Part shown: positions 18,085 through 25,936 of the stretch, in pieces
Layout: each line of letters starts with the position of its first letter
Numbering within the stretch: the stretch's first letter is position 1
Assembly: GCF_002953935.1 (NCBI RefSeq)
Contig: NZ_CP026514.1
Span: forward strand, 4,092,001 to 4,156,000
DNA length: 64,000 nucleotides
DNA from: Arthrobacter sp. PGP41
Lineage (GTDB): Bacteria; Actinomycetota; Actinomycetes; Actinomycetales; Micrococcaceae
Direction of reading: 5' to 3'
Notes under the pieces: model-generated
Seen by the model: only the letters and a program-made list of their open reading frames with translations
What the model was told of the DNA's origin: nothing
The model's database searches: none
Position numbers and translations under genes: made by a program

Positions 18085-18739
18085 CGCCAGGAGCCTCCCC
18101 TTCGTCCGCGTCCGCCTGCCGGGCAGCCCCGGCGGCGGCAGCCGGCTCCTCATAGGACAGGTTCTCGTAGTCCGTGGTGTCTTCCTCATCCAACTGGTCA
18201 TCGAATTCCGCCAGCAGCCACGGATTCACCCGGGCCAGGATCTTCCGCACCTCGTCAACCTCGACGGCGGCATAGAGTACAGGGCGGGCGTCACGGTATT
18301 TGGTGACCGGCGGCTTGTCCGGCCACTTCTCGGCCAGCGCCTGGACGCGCTCAGGCAGCGAGTTGTGCGCGTTATCCGCAATCTTGACCAAGGCGGCGTC
18401 ATGGTCCTCGGCGATCTCGCGGATAACGGCCTGGTAGTCGTCCGGGGTGCTGTGCAGGCGGTTGGTGACCCGTTCAATGATCTGCACGGCCCGCTCGGAG
18501 ACGCCCATGTCCAGGAGGGCCTGCCGGGTCATTGGGGTGTCCTCGGCAATGTCGTGGAGATAGCCTGCAATGCGGATGTCGTCGTCAAAGTCAGCTAGGG
18601 CGTCTCCCACCGCGAGTACATGGTCCTTGTAGGGCCGCTTCAGTTTGTCCTTCTGGCGGTTGTGCGCCACCTCGGCCAGCACCTTGGCTGTCTCCGGCGT
18701 GAAACTGCTGGCGGGCGGTTGTTCCGTGGGTTCTGGCAT
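18062..18739 (-). CDS. HD-domain phosphohydrolase (small SpoT/MESH1-like)
   Basis: The 225-residue protein has an HD metal-hydrolase domain at about 18-165: an early histidine (AHNRQ), YKDHVLAV, the GYLHDIAEDT core with the HD pair at 62-63 and an Asp four residues later, and KIADNAHNSL, which resembles the KlADrlHN motif of ppGpp hydrolases. This suggests a nucleotide phosphohydrolase, possibly (p)ppGpp-like, without a synthetase domain. The C-terminal 50 residues are acidic and low-complexity. It is convergent with ltrA and follows gluQ on the same strand. Substrate unproven. Confidence 0.82.
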   Translation of the reverse strand: MPEPTEQPPASSFTPETAKVLAEVAHNRQKDKLKRPYKDHVLAVGDALADFDDDIRIAGYLHDIAEDTPMTRQALLDMGVSERAVQIIERVTNRLHSTPDDYQAVIREIAEDHDAALVKIADNAHNSLPERVQALAEKWPDKPPVTKYRDARPVLYAAVEVDEVRKILARVNPWLLAEFDDQLDEEDTTDYENLSYEEPAAAAGAARQADADEGEAPGAMSSGER

Positions 18740-18748
18740 GACTCCAGC

Positions 18749-19630
18749 CTACGGGCCGGACCACACCCAAGGCTCCCTTGGCAGGGCATCCGGATCAAAC
18801 GATGCAAGCGCCCTGGGCAGCGGACCCGGAGGCAGGCCAAGGGACTCGAGCAGCCGGTCCCGCACTGCGGCCGCATCCACTCCCAGCGCTGACAGGTCGG
18901 CAAGCGTAACCGCACCGTCGCGCTTTGCCAGCCTGGCGCCGTCGTTATTCACCACCAGCGGCACATGGGCATATTCCGGAGAAGGAATATCCAGCAGCGA
19001 GGCCAGGTACGCCTGGCGGGGGGTGGAGGGCAGGAGGTCGTCGCCGCGGACCACTTGGTCGATGCCCTGCTCGGCATCGTCAACCACCACGGCAAGGTTG
19101 TAGGCGGTCACTCCGTCATTGCGGCGCAGCACGAAGTCATCCACGATTCCGGTGAATTCCCCGTGCAGCCCATCGTGTACGCGGTACTCCGCAACATCGG
19201 CGCGGAGCCGGATGGCCGCAGGACGGATGGAGCGCTTGAATTCCCGCTCTGCCGGGCCGAGGTTCCGGCACGTCCCCGGGTACGCACCCTGGGGCGCGTG
19301 CGGAGCGGACGGGGCCTCCTGGATTTCCCTGCGGGTGCAGAAGCACTCGTAGGTGAGGCCGGCATCCTGCAGCCTGGAGATCGCCGCGGCGTAAAGGGGC
19401 CCGCGGTCCGTCTGGTGGACGATGCCGCCGTCCCACGTCACGCCGACGGCGGTGAGGTCGCGCAGCTGCACCGCCTCCGCACCCGCCCGCGCCCGGTCCA
19501 GGTCCTCCACCCGGAGGAGGAACTTCCGGCCGGTGGAGCGGGCAAACAGCCACGCAAGGACGGCCGTCCGGAGGTTCCCTACATGCAGCTCGCCGGATGG
19601 GCTGGGGGCAAAGCGGCCGGCTGGGGTCAT
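18749..19630 (-). CDS. gluQ: Glutamyl-Q tRNA(Asp) synthetase
   Basis: The 293-residue length and lack of an anticodon-binding domain separate it from GluRS. The class I HIGH motif appears as SGELHVGN near residue 12 and the KMSKS equivalent as RLAKRDG near 232. A zinc site of the type CxC...Y...C (CFC, then GAYPGTC) is seen near 98-120. It activates glutamate and attaches it to queuosine in the anticodon of tRNA-Asp. It sits nine bases upstream of the HD gene on the same strand. Confidence 0.93.
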   Translation of the reverse strand: MTPAGRFAPSPSGELHVGNLRTAVLAWLFARSTGRKFLLRVEDLDRARAGAEAVQLRDLTAVGVTWDGGIVHQTDRGPLYAAAISRLQDAGLTYECFCTRREIQEAPSAPHAPQGAYPGTCRNLGPAEREFKRSIRPAAIRLRADVAEYRVHDGLHGEFTGIVDDFVLRRNDGVTAYNLAVVVDDAEQGIDQVVRGDDLLPSTPRQAYLASLLDIPSPEYAHVPLVVNNDGARLAKRDGAVTLADLSALGVDAAAVRDRLLESLGLPPGPLPRALASFDPDALPREPWVWSGP

Positions 19631-19670
19631 GGCTCAACACTATGCGGGAGGCTGGGTGGCGGGGACAACA

Positions 19671-19731
19671 CAAGAGCCCCTCAGCTACCGATGACTTCGG
19701 GAATCCGACGCCGGTAGCTCAGGGGCTCTTG
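19671..19731. terminator. Long inverted repeat, probable terminator
   Basis: Arms 19671-19690 and 19712-19731 are 20 bases with a single mismatch and enclose a 21-base loop. It lies in the roughly 330-base gap between the gluQ start and the Lrp gene. No gene end points toward it in an obvious way, so it may be a terminator for an unseen short transcript or a structured RNA element. Confidence 0.45.
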
Positions 19732-19864
19732 CCGTGTTTGCAGAGTGACCATGGTGTGAACAAGAGTCAATCAAGGGCAGCCTCCTTGCGGGAAACGATG
19801 TTCCGCCGTCCGGGTGGTGTGCCGGGAAGCGGTAGCCTGCGAGCATCAGCGGTAGCTTCTGCCT

Positions 19865-19883
19865 TGTTGCCATCATTTCAACA
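19865..19883. promoter_or_regulatory. Candidate Lrp/AsnC operator TGTTG-N9-CAACA
   Basis: An inverted repeat TGTTG...CAACA with nine-base spacing lies directly upstream of the Lrp-family gene, and a second GTTG-GGG-CAAC follows at about 19895. The same TGTTG-N9-CAACA layout recurs upstream of the aminotransferase gene at 50967. Likely an autoregulatory site. Confidence 0.5.
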
Positions 19884-19919
19884 GAGAGCCTACAGTTGGG
19901 GCAACCAGCAGGACTTTGA

Positions 19920-20429
19920 TTGATCAGTTTGACCGGTCCTCAAGGCTCCGATCGACAGGAAGTGGTCAGATTGCAGGAATTGGACCCCACCGACAAGCGG
20001 ATCCTGAACGCGCTTGACGAAGATCCGCGCGTTCCCATCATGGTGCTCGCCCAGCGGCTTGGGCTGGCCCGCGGAACGGTGCAGTCGCGGCTGGAGCGAA
20101 TGACGGCGTCGGGGGCCCTGCGACCCAACAGCAGCAGGGTGGTTCCCGGAGCGCTGGGGCGCGGGGTGGCGGCGGCAGTCAGCGCCGAACTGGACCAGAG
20201 CCACCTCAACGAGGCCATTGCCGCCCTCCGGGAAATCCCGGAAGTCCTGGAGTGCCACGCACCCGCCGGCGACACCGACCTCCTCATCCGCGTGGTGGCC
20301 ACCAGCCCGGACGACCTCTACCGCGTGTCCGAGGAAATCAGGCTCTGCCCCGGTATTGTGCGCACCTCCACCAGCATGTTCCTTCGCGAGGTCATCCCCT
20401 ACCGCACCACCGGGCTGCTCAGGGAGTAG
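19920..20429 (+). CDS. Lrp/AsnC-family transcriptional regulator
   Basis: The protein has an N-terminal HTH (LDPTDKRILNALDEDPRVPIMVLAQRLGLARGTVQSRLERM) and a C-terminal RAM/AsnC ligand domain ending in REVIPYRTTGLL. This family senses amino acids and forms octamers. The frame opens at TTG 19920, but GTG 19962 or TTG 19971 would give a more usual N-terminus (VRLQELDPTD), so the true start is uncertain. It is not next to a clear target; the shared inverted repeat upstream of the aminotransferase at 51 kb is a possible regulon link. Confidence 0.88.
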   Translation: MISLTGPQGSDRQEVVRLQELDPTDKRILNALDEDPRVPIMVLAQRLGLARGTVQSRLERMTASGALRPNSSRVVPGALGRGVAAAVSAELDQSHLNEAIAALREIPEVLECHAPAGDTDLLIRVVATSPDDLYRVSEEIRLCPGIVRTSTSMFLREVIPYRTTGLLRE

Positions 20430-20444
20430 CAGCAGTCCGGCGCG

Positions 20445-20900
20445 CTACACCGGGGGTCCTGCATTGGACTTCAGGTTCTTCATCACCAGGGTGGAGGTCA
20501 GGCGCTCGACGCCGGGCAGGGACGTAAGCTCGGCGTCGTAGAAGCGCTGGTACGCGGGCAGGTCCTCGGCAATGACTTTGAGCAGGTAATCAGGCGAGCC
20601 GAAGAGGCGCTGGGCCTCCACGATGTTGGCGTTTTCCGCCACGCGGTTCTCGAAAATCGCCATGGTGGCCTGGTCCACCTGGCGCAGCGTGACAAAAACG
20701 ATCGCTTCAAACCCCAGCCCCACGGCGGCAGGATCGATGTCCGCTTTGTAGCCCCGGATGACGCCCGATTTTTCCAGGTCCCGGAGCCGCCGGTGGCATG
20801 GCGCCACAGTCAAGCCCACCTTGGTGGCGAGCGCGGTGGCCGTCATCCTGCCGTCCTCTTTGAGGTAACGCAAGATATTCCTGTCAACATGGTCAATCAC
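20445..20900 (-). CDS. Lrp/AsnC-family transcriptional regulator (paired with LysE exporter)
   Basis: The 151-residue protein is a complete small Lrp: HTH at about 5-50 (DRNILRYLKEDGRMTATALATKVGLTVAPCHRRLRDLE) and AsnC ligand domain at 65-145 with VTLRQVDQATMAIFENRV and PDYLLKVIAEDLPAYQRFYD. It is transcribed divergently from a LysE-type exporter across about 105 bases, the classic arrangement in which Lrp activates amino-acid export. The start is GTG at 20900. Confidence 0.92.
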   Translation of the reverse strand: MIDHVDRNILRYLKEDGRMTATALATKVGLTVAPCHRRLRDLEKSGVIRGYKADIDPAAVGLGFEAIVFVTLRQVDQATMAIFENRVAENANIVEAQRLFGSPDYLLKVIAEDLPAYQRFYDAELTSLPGVERLTSTLVMKNLKSNAGPPV

Positions 20901-21005
20901 GCAAGAATCTTACATTCTGTGGGCTTCTGCGGGCGAAAAAGGACAGCACTTCCGGAGCCGAAGTATCTAGGGTTTCTTCTGTCGGACCTCGTGGCAGGAG
21001 AAAGA

Positions 21006-21653
21006 ATGAACCCGGAGCTGTTTTTGGCCTTTGTGCTGGTGGCGGCCGCCTTGGCCTGCACGCCCGGGGTGGACTGGGCGTACTCCATCGCGGCGGGGCT
21101 CCGGCAACGCAGCTTTGTCCCCGCGGTGGCAGGGTTGTGCGGCGGATACGTCCTCCACACGATCCTGCTGGTGGCGGGATTGGCCGCCGTCCTGACGGGA
21201 GCACCCGGGGTGCTGGGCTGGATAACCCTGGCCGGCGCCGGCTACCTGATGTGGCTGGGCATCAGCACGCTGCGCTCCTGGCGCGGGGCGAGTTTCACGG
21301 CCAGGCCGGGCAGCGACGGCCAGACGCGGCTCCGCACCTTCCTGCAGGGTATGGGCACCAGCGGCATCAACCCCAAGGGCCTGCTTTTCTATGTGGCGCT
21401 CGTCCCCCAGTTCGTGAGCGCAGAGGCGCCGCTGCCCGTACCGGTGCAGTCCGGCCTGCTGGGCATGACCTTCGTGCTGCTCGCGGGACTCGTGTACACC
21501 GCCGTCGCGTTGCTGTCCCGCACCCTGCTGCAAAGCCGGCCGGGCGCCGCCCGCGCAGTGACGCTCGCCAGCGGGGTGATCATGGTGGCACTGGGCGTGG
21601 TGCTGCTCGGGGAACAGCTGCTGCCGGTGCTCGCCGGCGTAGCCGCCGGCTAG
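21006..21653 (+). CDS. LysE/RhtB-family amino-acid exporter
   Basis: From ATG 21006, with GGCAGGAG upstream, the product is 215 residues with five to six hydrophobic segments. The family motif LACTPGVDWAYSIAAGLRQRS follows the first segment, and GTSGINPKGLLFYVALVPQF matches the conserved NPK region. It should export amino acids or related metabolites. The divergent Lrp gene is the probable regulator. An upstream extension of the frame to 20793 overlaps the regulator and is rejected. Confidence 0.92.
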   Translation: MNPELFLAFVLVAAALACTPGVDWAYSIAAGLRQRSFVPAVAGLCGGYVLHTILLVAGLAAVLTGAPGVLGWITLAGAGYLMWLGISTLRSWRGASFTARPGSDGQTRLRTFLQGMGTSGINPKGLLFYVALVPQFVSAEAPLPVPVQSGLLGMTFVLLAGLVYTAVALLSRTLLQSRPGAARAVTLASGVIMVALGVVLLGEQLLPVLAGVAAG

Positions 21654-21659
21654 GCCGAG

Positions 21660-22637
21660 CTAATCGTCGCTGAGCCTTTTCCAGTCCTGTTCCCAGATCC
21701 GGCGCATCTCTTCGTCCTTGCGGATGGGCACGGGGGCGGCGATCTCATTCTGCGGCACCGGGTCCTCGCGGCGCCGCCCCCAGTCGCGCGGGTTGAGCGA
21801 GCGCCTGCTGGAATCCAGCACGAGCAGCGCGCGGTCTGTCAGGGCGTCGTTGCGCAGCACCATGTGGGTCTTGCGCCGGCGAAGCACCTCGGCGATCGCC
21901 TGGTGGGCGGCCTCCAGCCTGCCCTCCCTGCGCAGGGCGCGGGCCCGGACCAGCAGCAACGCCGCCGAGAGGTCGTCCGCGTTCAGGAGGCCTTCGGTCC
22001 AGTCGATCACCGTACGGCTGCGGCCCAGGCTCAGCGCCAGCGAGCAGCGCGCCAGGGCCATGGGGAGCGACGGCGGCAGTCCGGCCAGCGCGTCCAGCGC
22101 GGCTTCGGTGCGGCCCGTCTCGCGCAGTGAATGGGCGAGTGCCAGGAACACCGACTCCTCGCTGAAGAGGACCGGCACCTCCACGCGTTCGGCGAGTTCG
22201 ATCCGGGTGACAATCCGCGTCAGGTACGTGGACGAGTAGCGGTTGGCGTCGTCGTCGTTCCTGGTGGTCAGCCCGCGCTGCAGCAGTTCCGACGCCCGGA
22301 GATAGCCGCCGTGCTTGTAGACGAGGAGGCCGGACATCAGGTAGCAGAGCCCGGCCCAGCCAGGATAGGCACGCCCCAGGGTGATCAGCCGTTCCGGCTC
22401 CCGGCTGGTGAAAATGGCCTCGTGGACTGCCTTGGCGGGCTTGGGCAGCATCCGCTTAAGCCGGGGGATCTCCCCGTCCACGGAGAGCAGGGCCGGGTGG
22501 CGTCCACCCAGCACACCGCTGAGGATGTCGCCCACTCCCCCGGCAAGGTCATGGACCGGCGTGCGCAGCTGCGGCTGCCCGAAGGGGGTGAGGTCCCGGC
22601 TGTCCCAGTAGATCGGTGCAGTATCCCCGGCGGTCAT
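21660..22637 (-). CDS. Hypothetical helical repeat (TPR-like) protein
   Basis: The 325-residue protein has no signal peptide or membrane segment. From about 90 to 270 it shows repeated helical pairs with TPR-like spacing (YKHGGYLRASELLQRGL, LAHSLRETGRTEAALDALAGL, RARALRREGRLEAAHQAIAEVL). The C-terminus is charged (EEMRRIWEQDWKRLSDD). Such proteins usually act as scaffolds, but no partner is evident. GGAAAG precedes the ATG. It is convergent with the LysE gene. Function unknown. Confidence 0.75.
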   Translation of the reverse strand: MTAGDTAPIYWDSRDLTPFGQPQLRTPVHDLAGGVGDILSGVLGGRHPALLSVDGEIPRLKRMLPKPAKAVHEAIFTSREPERLITLGRAYPGWAGLCYLMSGLLVYKHGGYLRASELLQRGLTTRNDDDANRYSSTYLTRIVTRIELAERVEVPVLFSEESVFLALAHSLRETGRTEAALDALAGLPPSLPMALARCSLALSLGRSRTVIDWTEGLLNADDLSAALLLVRARALRREGRLEAAHQAIAEVLRRRKTHMVLRNDALTDRALLVLDSSRRSLNPRDWGRRREDPVPQNEIAAPVPIRKDEEMRRIWEQDWKRLSDD

Positions 22638-22682
22638 CTTTCCATGCTAACCGGAGGTTCCCTGTGCGGCGGCCGCCGGTGC

Positions 22683-23057
22683 CTAGGCCCGTTCCATGAA
22701 CCATTCAGTGAAGGAAGCAGCGCGGCCGGCTCCGTCGAACCGGATGATCCAGAGGTTGTCGTAGCTGGGGCGGTCGCCCGAATAGACGGTGACGCCCTGC
22801 ACGAAGGCGGTGTTGCCGTCGGCGCCCAGCAGCTCCCAGCTGAACGTCCAGTCGCCCTGTTCGTCCCGGGCGGCGAGCCAGCCTTCCACAATGCCGTCCC
22901 GGCCGAGCCACGGGTCCGGATCGCCCGGCCGCGTTTCATACCGCGCATCTTCCGTGAAAAGTGCACGGATGTCCTCGGGCCGGTTGCTGGTCCAGGCGGC
23001 CTGGTACTTGTCCATCCAGCCCTGCACGTGCCCGCGCGCTGATGTTGGTTCAGTCAT
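22683..23057 (-). CDS. SnoaL-like / NTF2-fold protein
   Basis: The 124-residue protein fits the SnoaL-like cone fold: an N-terminal helix with WMDKYQAAWTSNRPEDIRALFTEDARYETRP, then GRDGIVEGWLAARD and strands ending DNLWIIRFDGAGRAASFTEWFME. Members include polyketide cyclases, isomerases and many proteins of unknown role. It reads in the same direction as its two flanking genes, but nothing suggests a substrate. Confidence 0.82.
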   Translation of the reverse strand: MTEPTSARGHVQGWMDKYQAAWTSNRPEDIRALFTEDARYETRPGDPDPWLGRDGIVEGWLAARDEQGDWTFSWELLGADGNTAFVQGVTVYSGDRPSYDNLWIIRFDGAGRAASFTEWFMERA

Positions 23058-23096
23058 GGTGCCGTTCTACGCCCTGCGGTTCCGGCCCGCAAGCAC

Positions 23097-23600
23097 TCAG
23101 CCGCTGGCGGCAGCGATCCACACGCCGACCACCCAGGTGCTGCCCGCCAGGCAGGCCAGGCCGAACTCGGCGAGCATGCCCAGTCCCGTGGCCTTCAGGG
23201 CGGCCCAGCTGGAGGTTGTTGCGGAGCCGATGTTCCGGGTGCGAAGGAATTCGCTGAGCAGGAGTCCGGCGGCGAAGCCCACGAAGAGTCCCACCACGGG
23301 GATGATGAACATTCCCGCCACGCCGGCCACCAGCGCGGCCACGATGCTTCGGCTGGGGATGGCGTGCTCCTTCAGTTTCCTGCCGGTAAGGACAGCACTG
23401 GCAGCCATGCCCGCCACCACGAACATCATGGCAATCGCGAACACCACCCAGCCCGCGGTGCCGGCGCCGCCCCAGATTGCCCACGCCAGCAGGCTTGCGC
23501 CAATCAGGATGCTGCCTGGAAGCACCGGGACGACCGTCCCCGCCACGCCTACGAGGATCGCCAGGCCGCACAGGATGGTCACGACAGTTTCGGAGGTCAT
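23097..23600 (-). CDS. DUF456 family membrane protein
   Basis: A 167-residue membrane protein with the DUF456 pattern: GLAILVGVAGTVVPVLPGSILIG in the first segment and a glycine-rich, channel-like MFIIPVVGLFVGFAAGLLLSEFL segment near 110-135. About four to five membrane segments are predicted. The family is conserved in bacteria with unknown function. The product ends just before the SnoaL-like gene. Confidence 0.85.
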   Translation of the reverse strand: MTSETVVTILCGLAILVGVAGTVVPVLPGSILIGASLLAWAIWGGAGTAGWVVFAIAMMFVVAGMAASAVLTGRKLKEHAIPSRSIVAALVAGVAGMFIIPVVGLFVGFAAGLLLSEFLRTRNIGSATTSSWAALKATGLGMLAEFGLACLAGSTWVVGVWIAAASG

Positions 23601-23635
23601 GGACTCCAGTCTATGGTTGGCGCCCTGTTAACCCC

Positions 23636-23675
23636 CGACGGCGGTGCCTCCCGCGCAGGGGAGGCACCGCCGTCG
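23636..23675 (-). terminator. Terminator hairpin after malic enzyme gene
   Basis: A perfect 17-bp stem (23636-23652 with 23659-23675) and a six-base loop lie 39 bases past the malic enzyme stop, before the DUF456 gene. Strong stem; no T-run. Confidence 0.75.
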
Positions 23676-23714
23676 TACATTCCACTAAGGGTAGGTCCGC
23701 CAGGGAAAGGCTGC

Positions 23715-24914
23715 TTACTCCGCTTCCACTGCAGCAGCGACGGCGGCCGTGACCGCCGGGGCAACGCGCGGGTCCAGCGGGCTGGGGACGATGTAGTCGG
23801 CCGACAGGTCCTCCGCCGCGAGCTCGGCGATGGCGTACGCCGCGGCCAGCTTCATGGCGGGGGTGATGCGCCGGGCGCCGGCATCCAGGGCGCCACGGAA
23901 GATGCCCGGGAAGGCCAGGACGTTGTTGATCTGGTTGGGAAAGTCGCTGCGGCCGGTGGCCACAACGGCGGCGTACTTGGCTGCCACCTCGGGCAGGACC
24001 TCGGGGTCCGGGTTGGAGAGCGCGAAGACGATGGCGTCCTGGTTCATGAGCTTCAGGTGTTCCTCGTCCAGCTTGGAGGAGGAGACGCCGATGAAGACGT
24101 CCGCGCCGGCGAGGGCCTCGGCCGGGCCGCCTTCCACCCCGCGGGGGTTGCTGCGGGCCGCGATGTCAGCCTTCTTGCTGGCTGTGTCCGCCGCGAGGTC
24201 CGCGCGGCCGCTGTTGATGACGCCCCGGGAATCCAGCAGGACGACGTCGGTGATGCCGGCAGCGAGCAGGATTTCGGCGACGGCGATGCCGGCTGCCCCT
24301 GCGCCGGAGACCACAACCTGCAGGCCCTCCAGGGCGCGGCCGGTGACCTTGGCGGCATTGGTGAGGGCTGCAAGGGCAACGACGGCGGTGCCGTGCTGGT
24401 CGTCATGCATGACCGGGCAGTCCAGGGCCTCGATGAGCTTTTCCTCAAGCTCGAAGCAGCGGGGTGCGGAGACGTCCTCGAGGTTCACCGCACCGAAACT
24501 GGGGCGCAGGCGCACGAGGGTCTCCACGATTTCATCCACATCGGTGGTGTTGAGCACCAGCGGGATGGAGTCCAGGTCGCCGAACGTCTTGAACAGGGCG
24601 GACTTGCCCTCCATGACGGGCAGGGAAGCGCTGGCTCCGATGTTGCCCAGGCCAAGGACGGCGGTGCCGTCACTGACCACCACCACCAGGCGCTGGGCCC
24701 AGGTGAGGGTGCGGGCGAGTTCGGGCCTGGCGTGGATGGCGCGGCTGACCTCAGCCACTCCCGGAGTGTAGGCGATGGAAAGATCGCGTTTGCTGGACAG
24801 CGGAACGGTGCTCGCAATGGAGAGCTTGCCGCCCTGGTGGGCGTCGAAGATCTCGGCTTCGCTCAGCGCGGTGGCTGCGGAATTGTCAGTGGCTGCAAGT
24901 GCGTCAATGGACAC
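23715..24914 (-). CDS. NAD(P)-dependent malic enzyme
   Basis: From GTG 24914, with AGGAG eight bases upstream, the protein has 399 residues, normal for short bacterial malic enzymes. The catalytic region shows AYTPGVAEV near 50, the Lys/Asp site around VMHDDQHGTAVVALAAL near 165-180, and a Rossmann fold VVSGAGAAGIAVAEILL near 205. It decarboxylates malate to pyruvate. An upstream extension to 24947 adds eleven unsupported residues. It is preceded by a 284-base gap that probably holds its promoter, though no site there is convincing. Confidence 0.94.
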   Translation of the reverse strand: MSIDALAATDNSAATALSEAEIFDAHQGGKLSIASTVPLSSKRDLSIAYTPGVAEVSRAIHARPELARTLTWAQRLVVVVSDGTAVLGLGNIGASASLPVMEGKSALFKTFGDLDSIPLVLNTTDVDEIVETLVRLRPSFGAVNLEDVSAPRCFELEEKLIEALDCPVMHDDQHGTAVVALAALTNAAKVTGRALEGLQVVVSGAGAAGIAVAEILLAAGITDVVLLDSRGVINSGRADLAADTASKKADIAARSNPRGVEGGPAEALAGADVFIGVSSSKLDEEHLKLMNQDAIVFALSNPDPEVLPEVAAKYAAVVATGRSDFPNQINNVLAFPGIFRGALDAGARRITPAMKLAAAYAIAELAAEDLSADYIVPSPLDPRVAPAVTAAVAAAVEAE

Positions 24915-25198
24915 GTCGTTGTCTCCTGGTGCTGGCCGTGGGCGCACGGCACGTGGGGCTCAAGTCCGGGATGGCTCGAGGCAGTGGCGATGGTGCGGCA
25001 GGAAACCCAAGGGGTGGCGGGTCCGTAGGAGCTTGGGGGATGGTCCCTGCTGCTCCGTTTGAACCATGGTAGGCGGCACAAGGGGGCCGCCATTTCGATT
25101 TGACGCGGCCCAAACCGTGCCACAACGTTTTAGCAAGGCATCTTGTGATGTACGCCACGCCAATATGGCTGATTTAATGGCGGATTGGTCTAGACCTG

Positions 25199-25813
25199 TT
25201 ACGCGCTCTGGTGGAGTGTGTAGCGTGGCTCGCCGGTTCCGGAAAGGCGTGTGCAGGCTTTCTTGAGGTCTTCCTCAGCCTCGAAGAGGGACAGCCGCCG
25301 GTTTCTCACGGACTGGACCAGACCAGTGACTGTCAGCAGCAGCACCCGGGCCGCCGTGGCATCACCGCACGCCGCGGTCAGTGCTTTCTCCCCTAAGGCA
25401 TCGATCTCACGGAGGAGCCCGGTGGTGTCCCGGTCCGGGAGGTAGACGCCGCGGGTCAGGCACTGCTCCACTGCCGGCTGCATGACACGCATGTGGAAGA
25501 TCTCCATCACCAGCCCGGCGAGCGCCCGGCCGCGGAAACGGGCCGCAGTGGTGCGGGCCGGCCCTTGGAGTTCCTCCAGCTGGTGGCGGTACAGGGCGAG
25601 CATCAGGTGGGTGGGGGAAGGGAAATAGCGGTAAAGCGTGCCGAGCGGGACATCGGCCTTGGCTGCCACCTCAGGAAGGTCAACCGAGTCCAGGCCCTTG
25701 CGCGCGAAGCCTCCTGCAGCTTCCAGGATCTTGGCGTAGCGGAACCGCTGGCGGGGCGCGGAGGGCCTGGGGGCCATGGGCGGATGGTCTGGAAGAATCT
25801 CGGGCATCAGCAT
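25199..25813 (-). CDS. TetR-family regulator (KstR-like)
   Basis: The 204-residue protein has an N-terminal TetR HTH at about 22-68 (RYAKILEAAGGFARKGLDSVDLPEVAAKADVPLGTLYRYFPS), closest in style to the KstR group that often controls lipid or steroid catabolism. The C-terminal half is an all-helical ligand domain. It lies 123 bases downstream of the MFS transporter gene on the same strand, so it may be cotranscribed and regulate it. The ligand is unknown. Confidence 0.88.
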   Translation of the reverse strand: MLMPEILPDHPPMAPRPSAPRQRFRYAKILEAAGGFARKGLDSVDLPEVAAKADVPLGTLYRYFPSPTHLMLALYRHQLEELQGPARTTAARFRGRALAGLVMEIFHMRVMQPAVEQCLTRGVYLPDRDTTGLLREIDALGEKALTAACGDATAARVLLLTVTGLVQSVRNRRLSLFEAEEDLKKACTRLSGTGEPRYTLHQSA

Positions 25814-25936
25814 TCCGGGGTTGTGTTCCTATGGTGCGGTCCTCCCCATGCCGGACCGCCTGCAATCCGGTTCAACTATACGGCACACCACTGTGGCCTA
25901 ATTAGTCAGGTGCCTTACTTCCGGCCCTTCTGAACG

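Noticed and set aside
19711-19740. tRNA-like start GCCGGTAGCTCAGGGG
   Set aside because: It resembles a D-arm consensus, but no anticodon stem, T-loop (GTTCRA) or acceptor pairing follows. It is one arm of a long inverted repeat.
23364-25028. Plus-strand 554-codon open frame
   Set aside because: Antisense to malic enzyme and DUF456; no recognisable domain.
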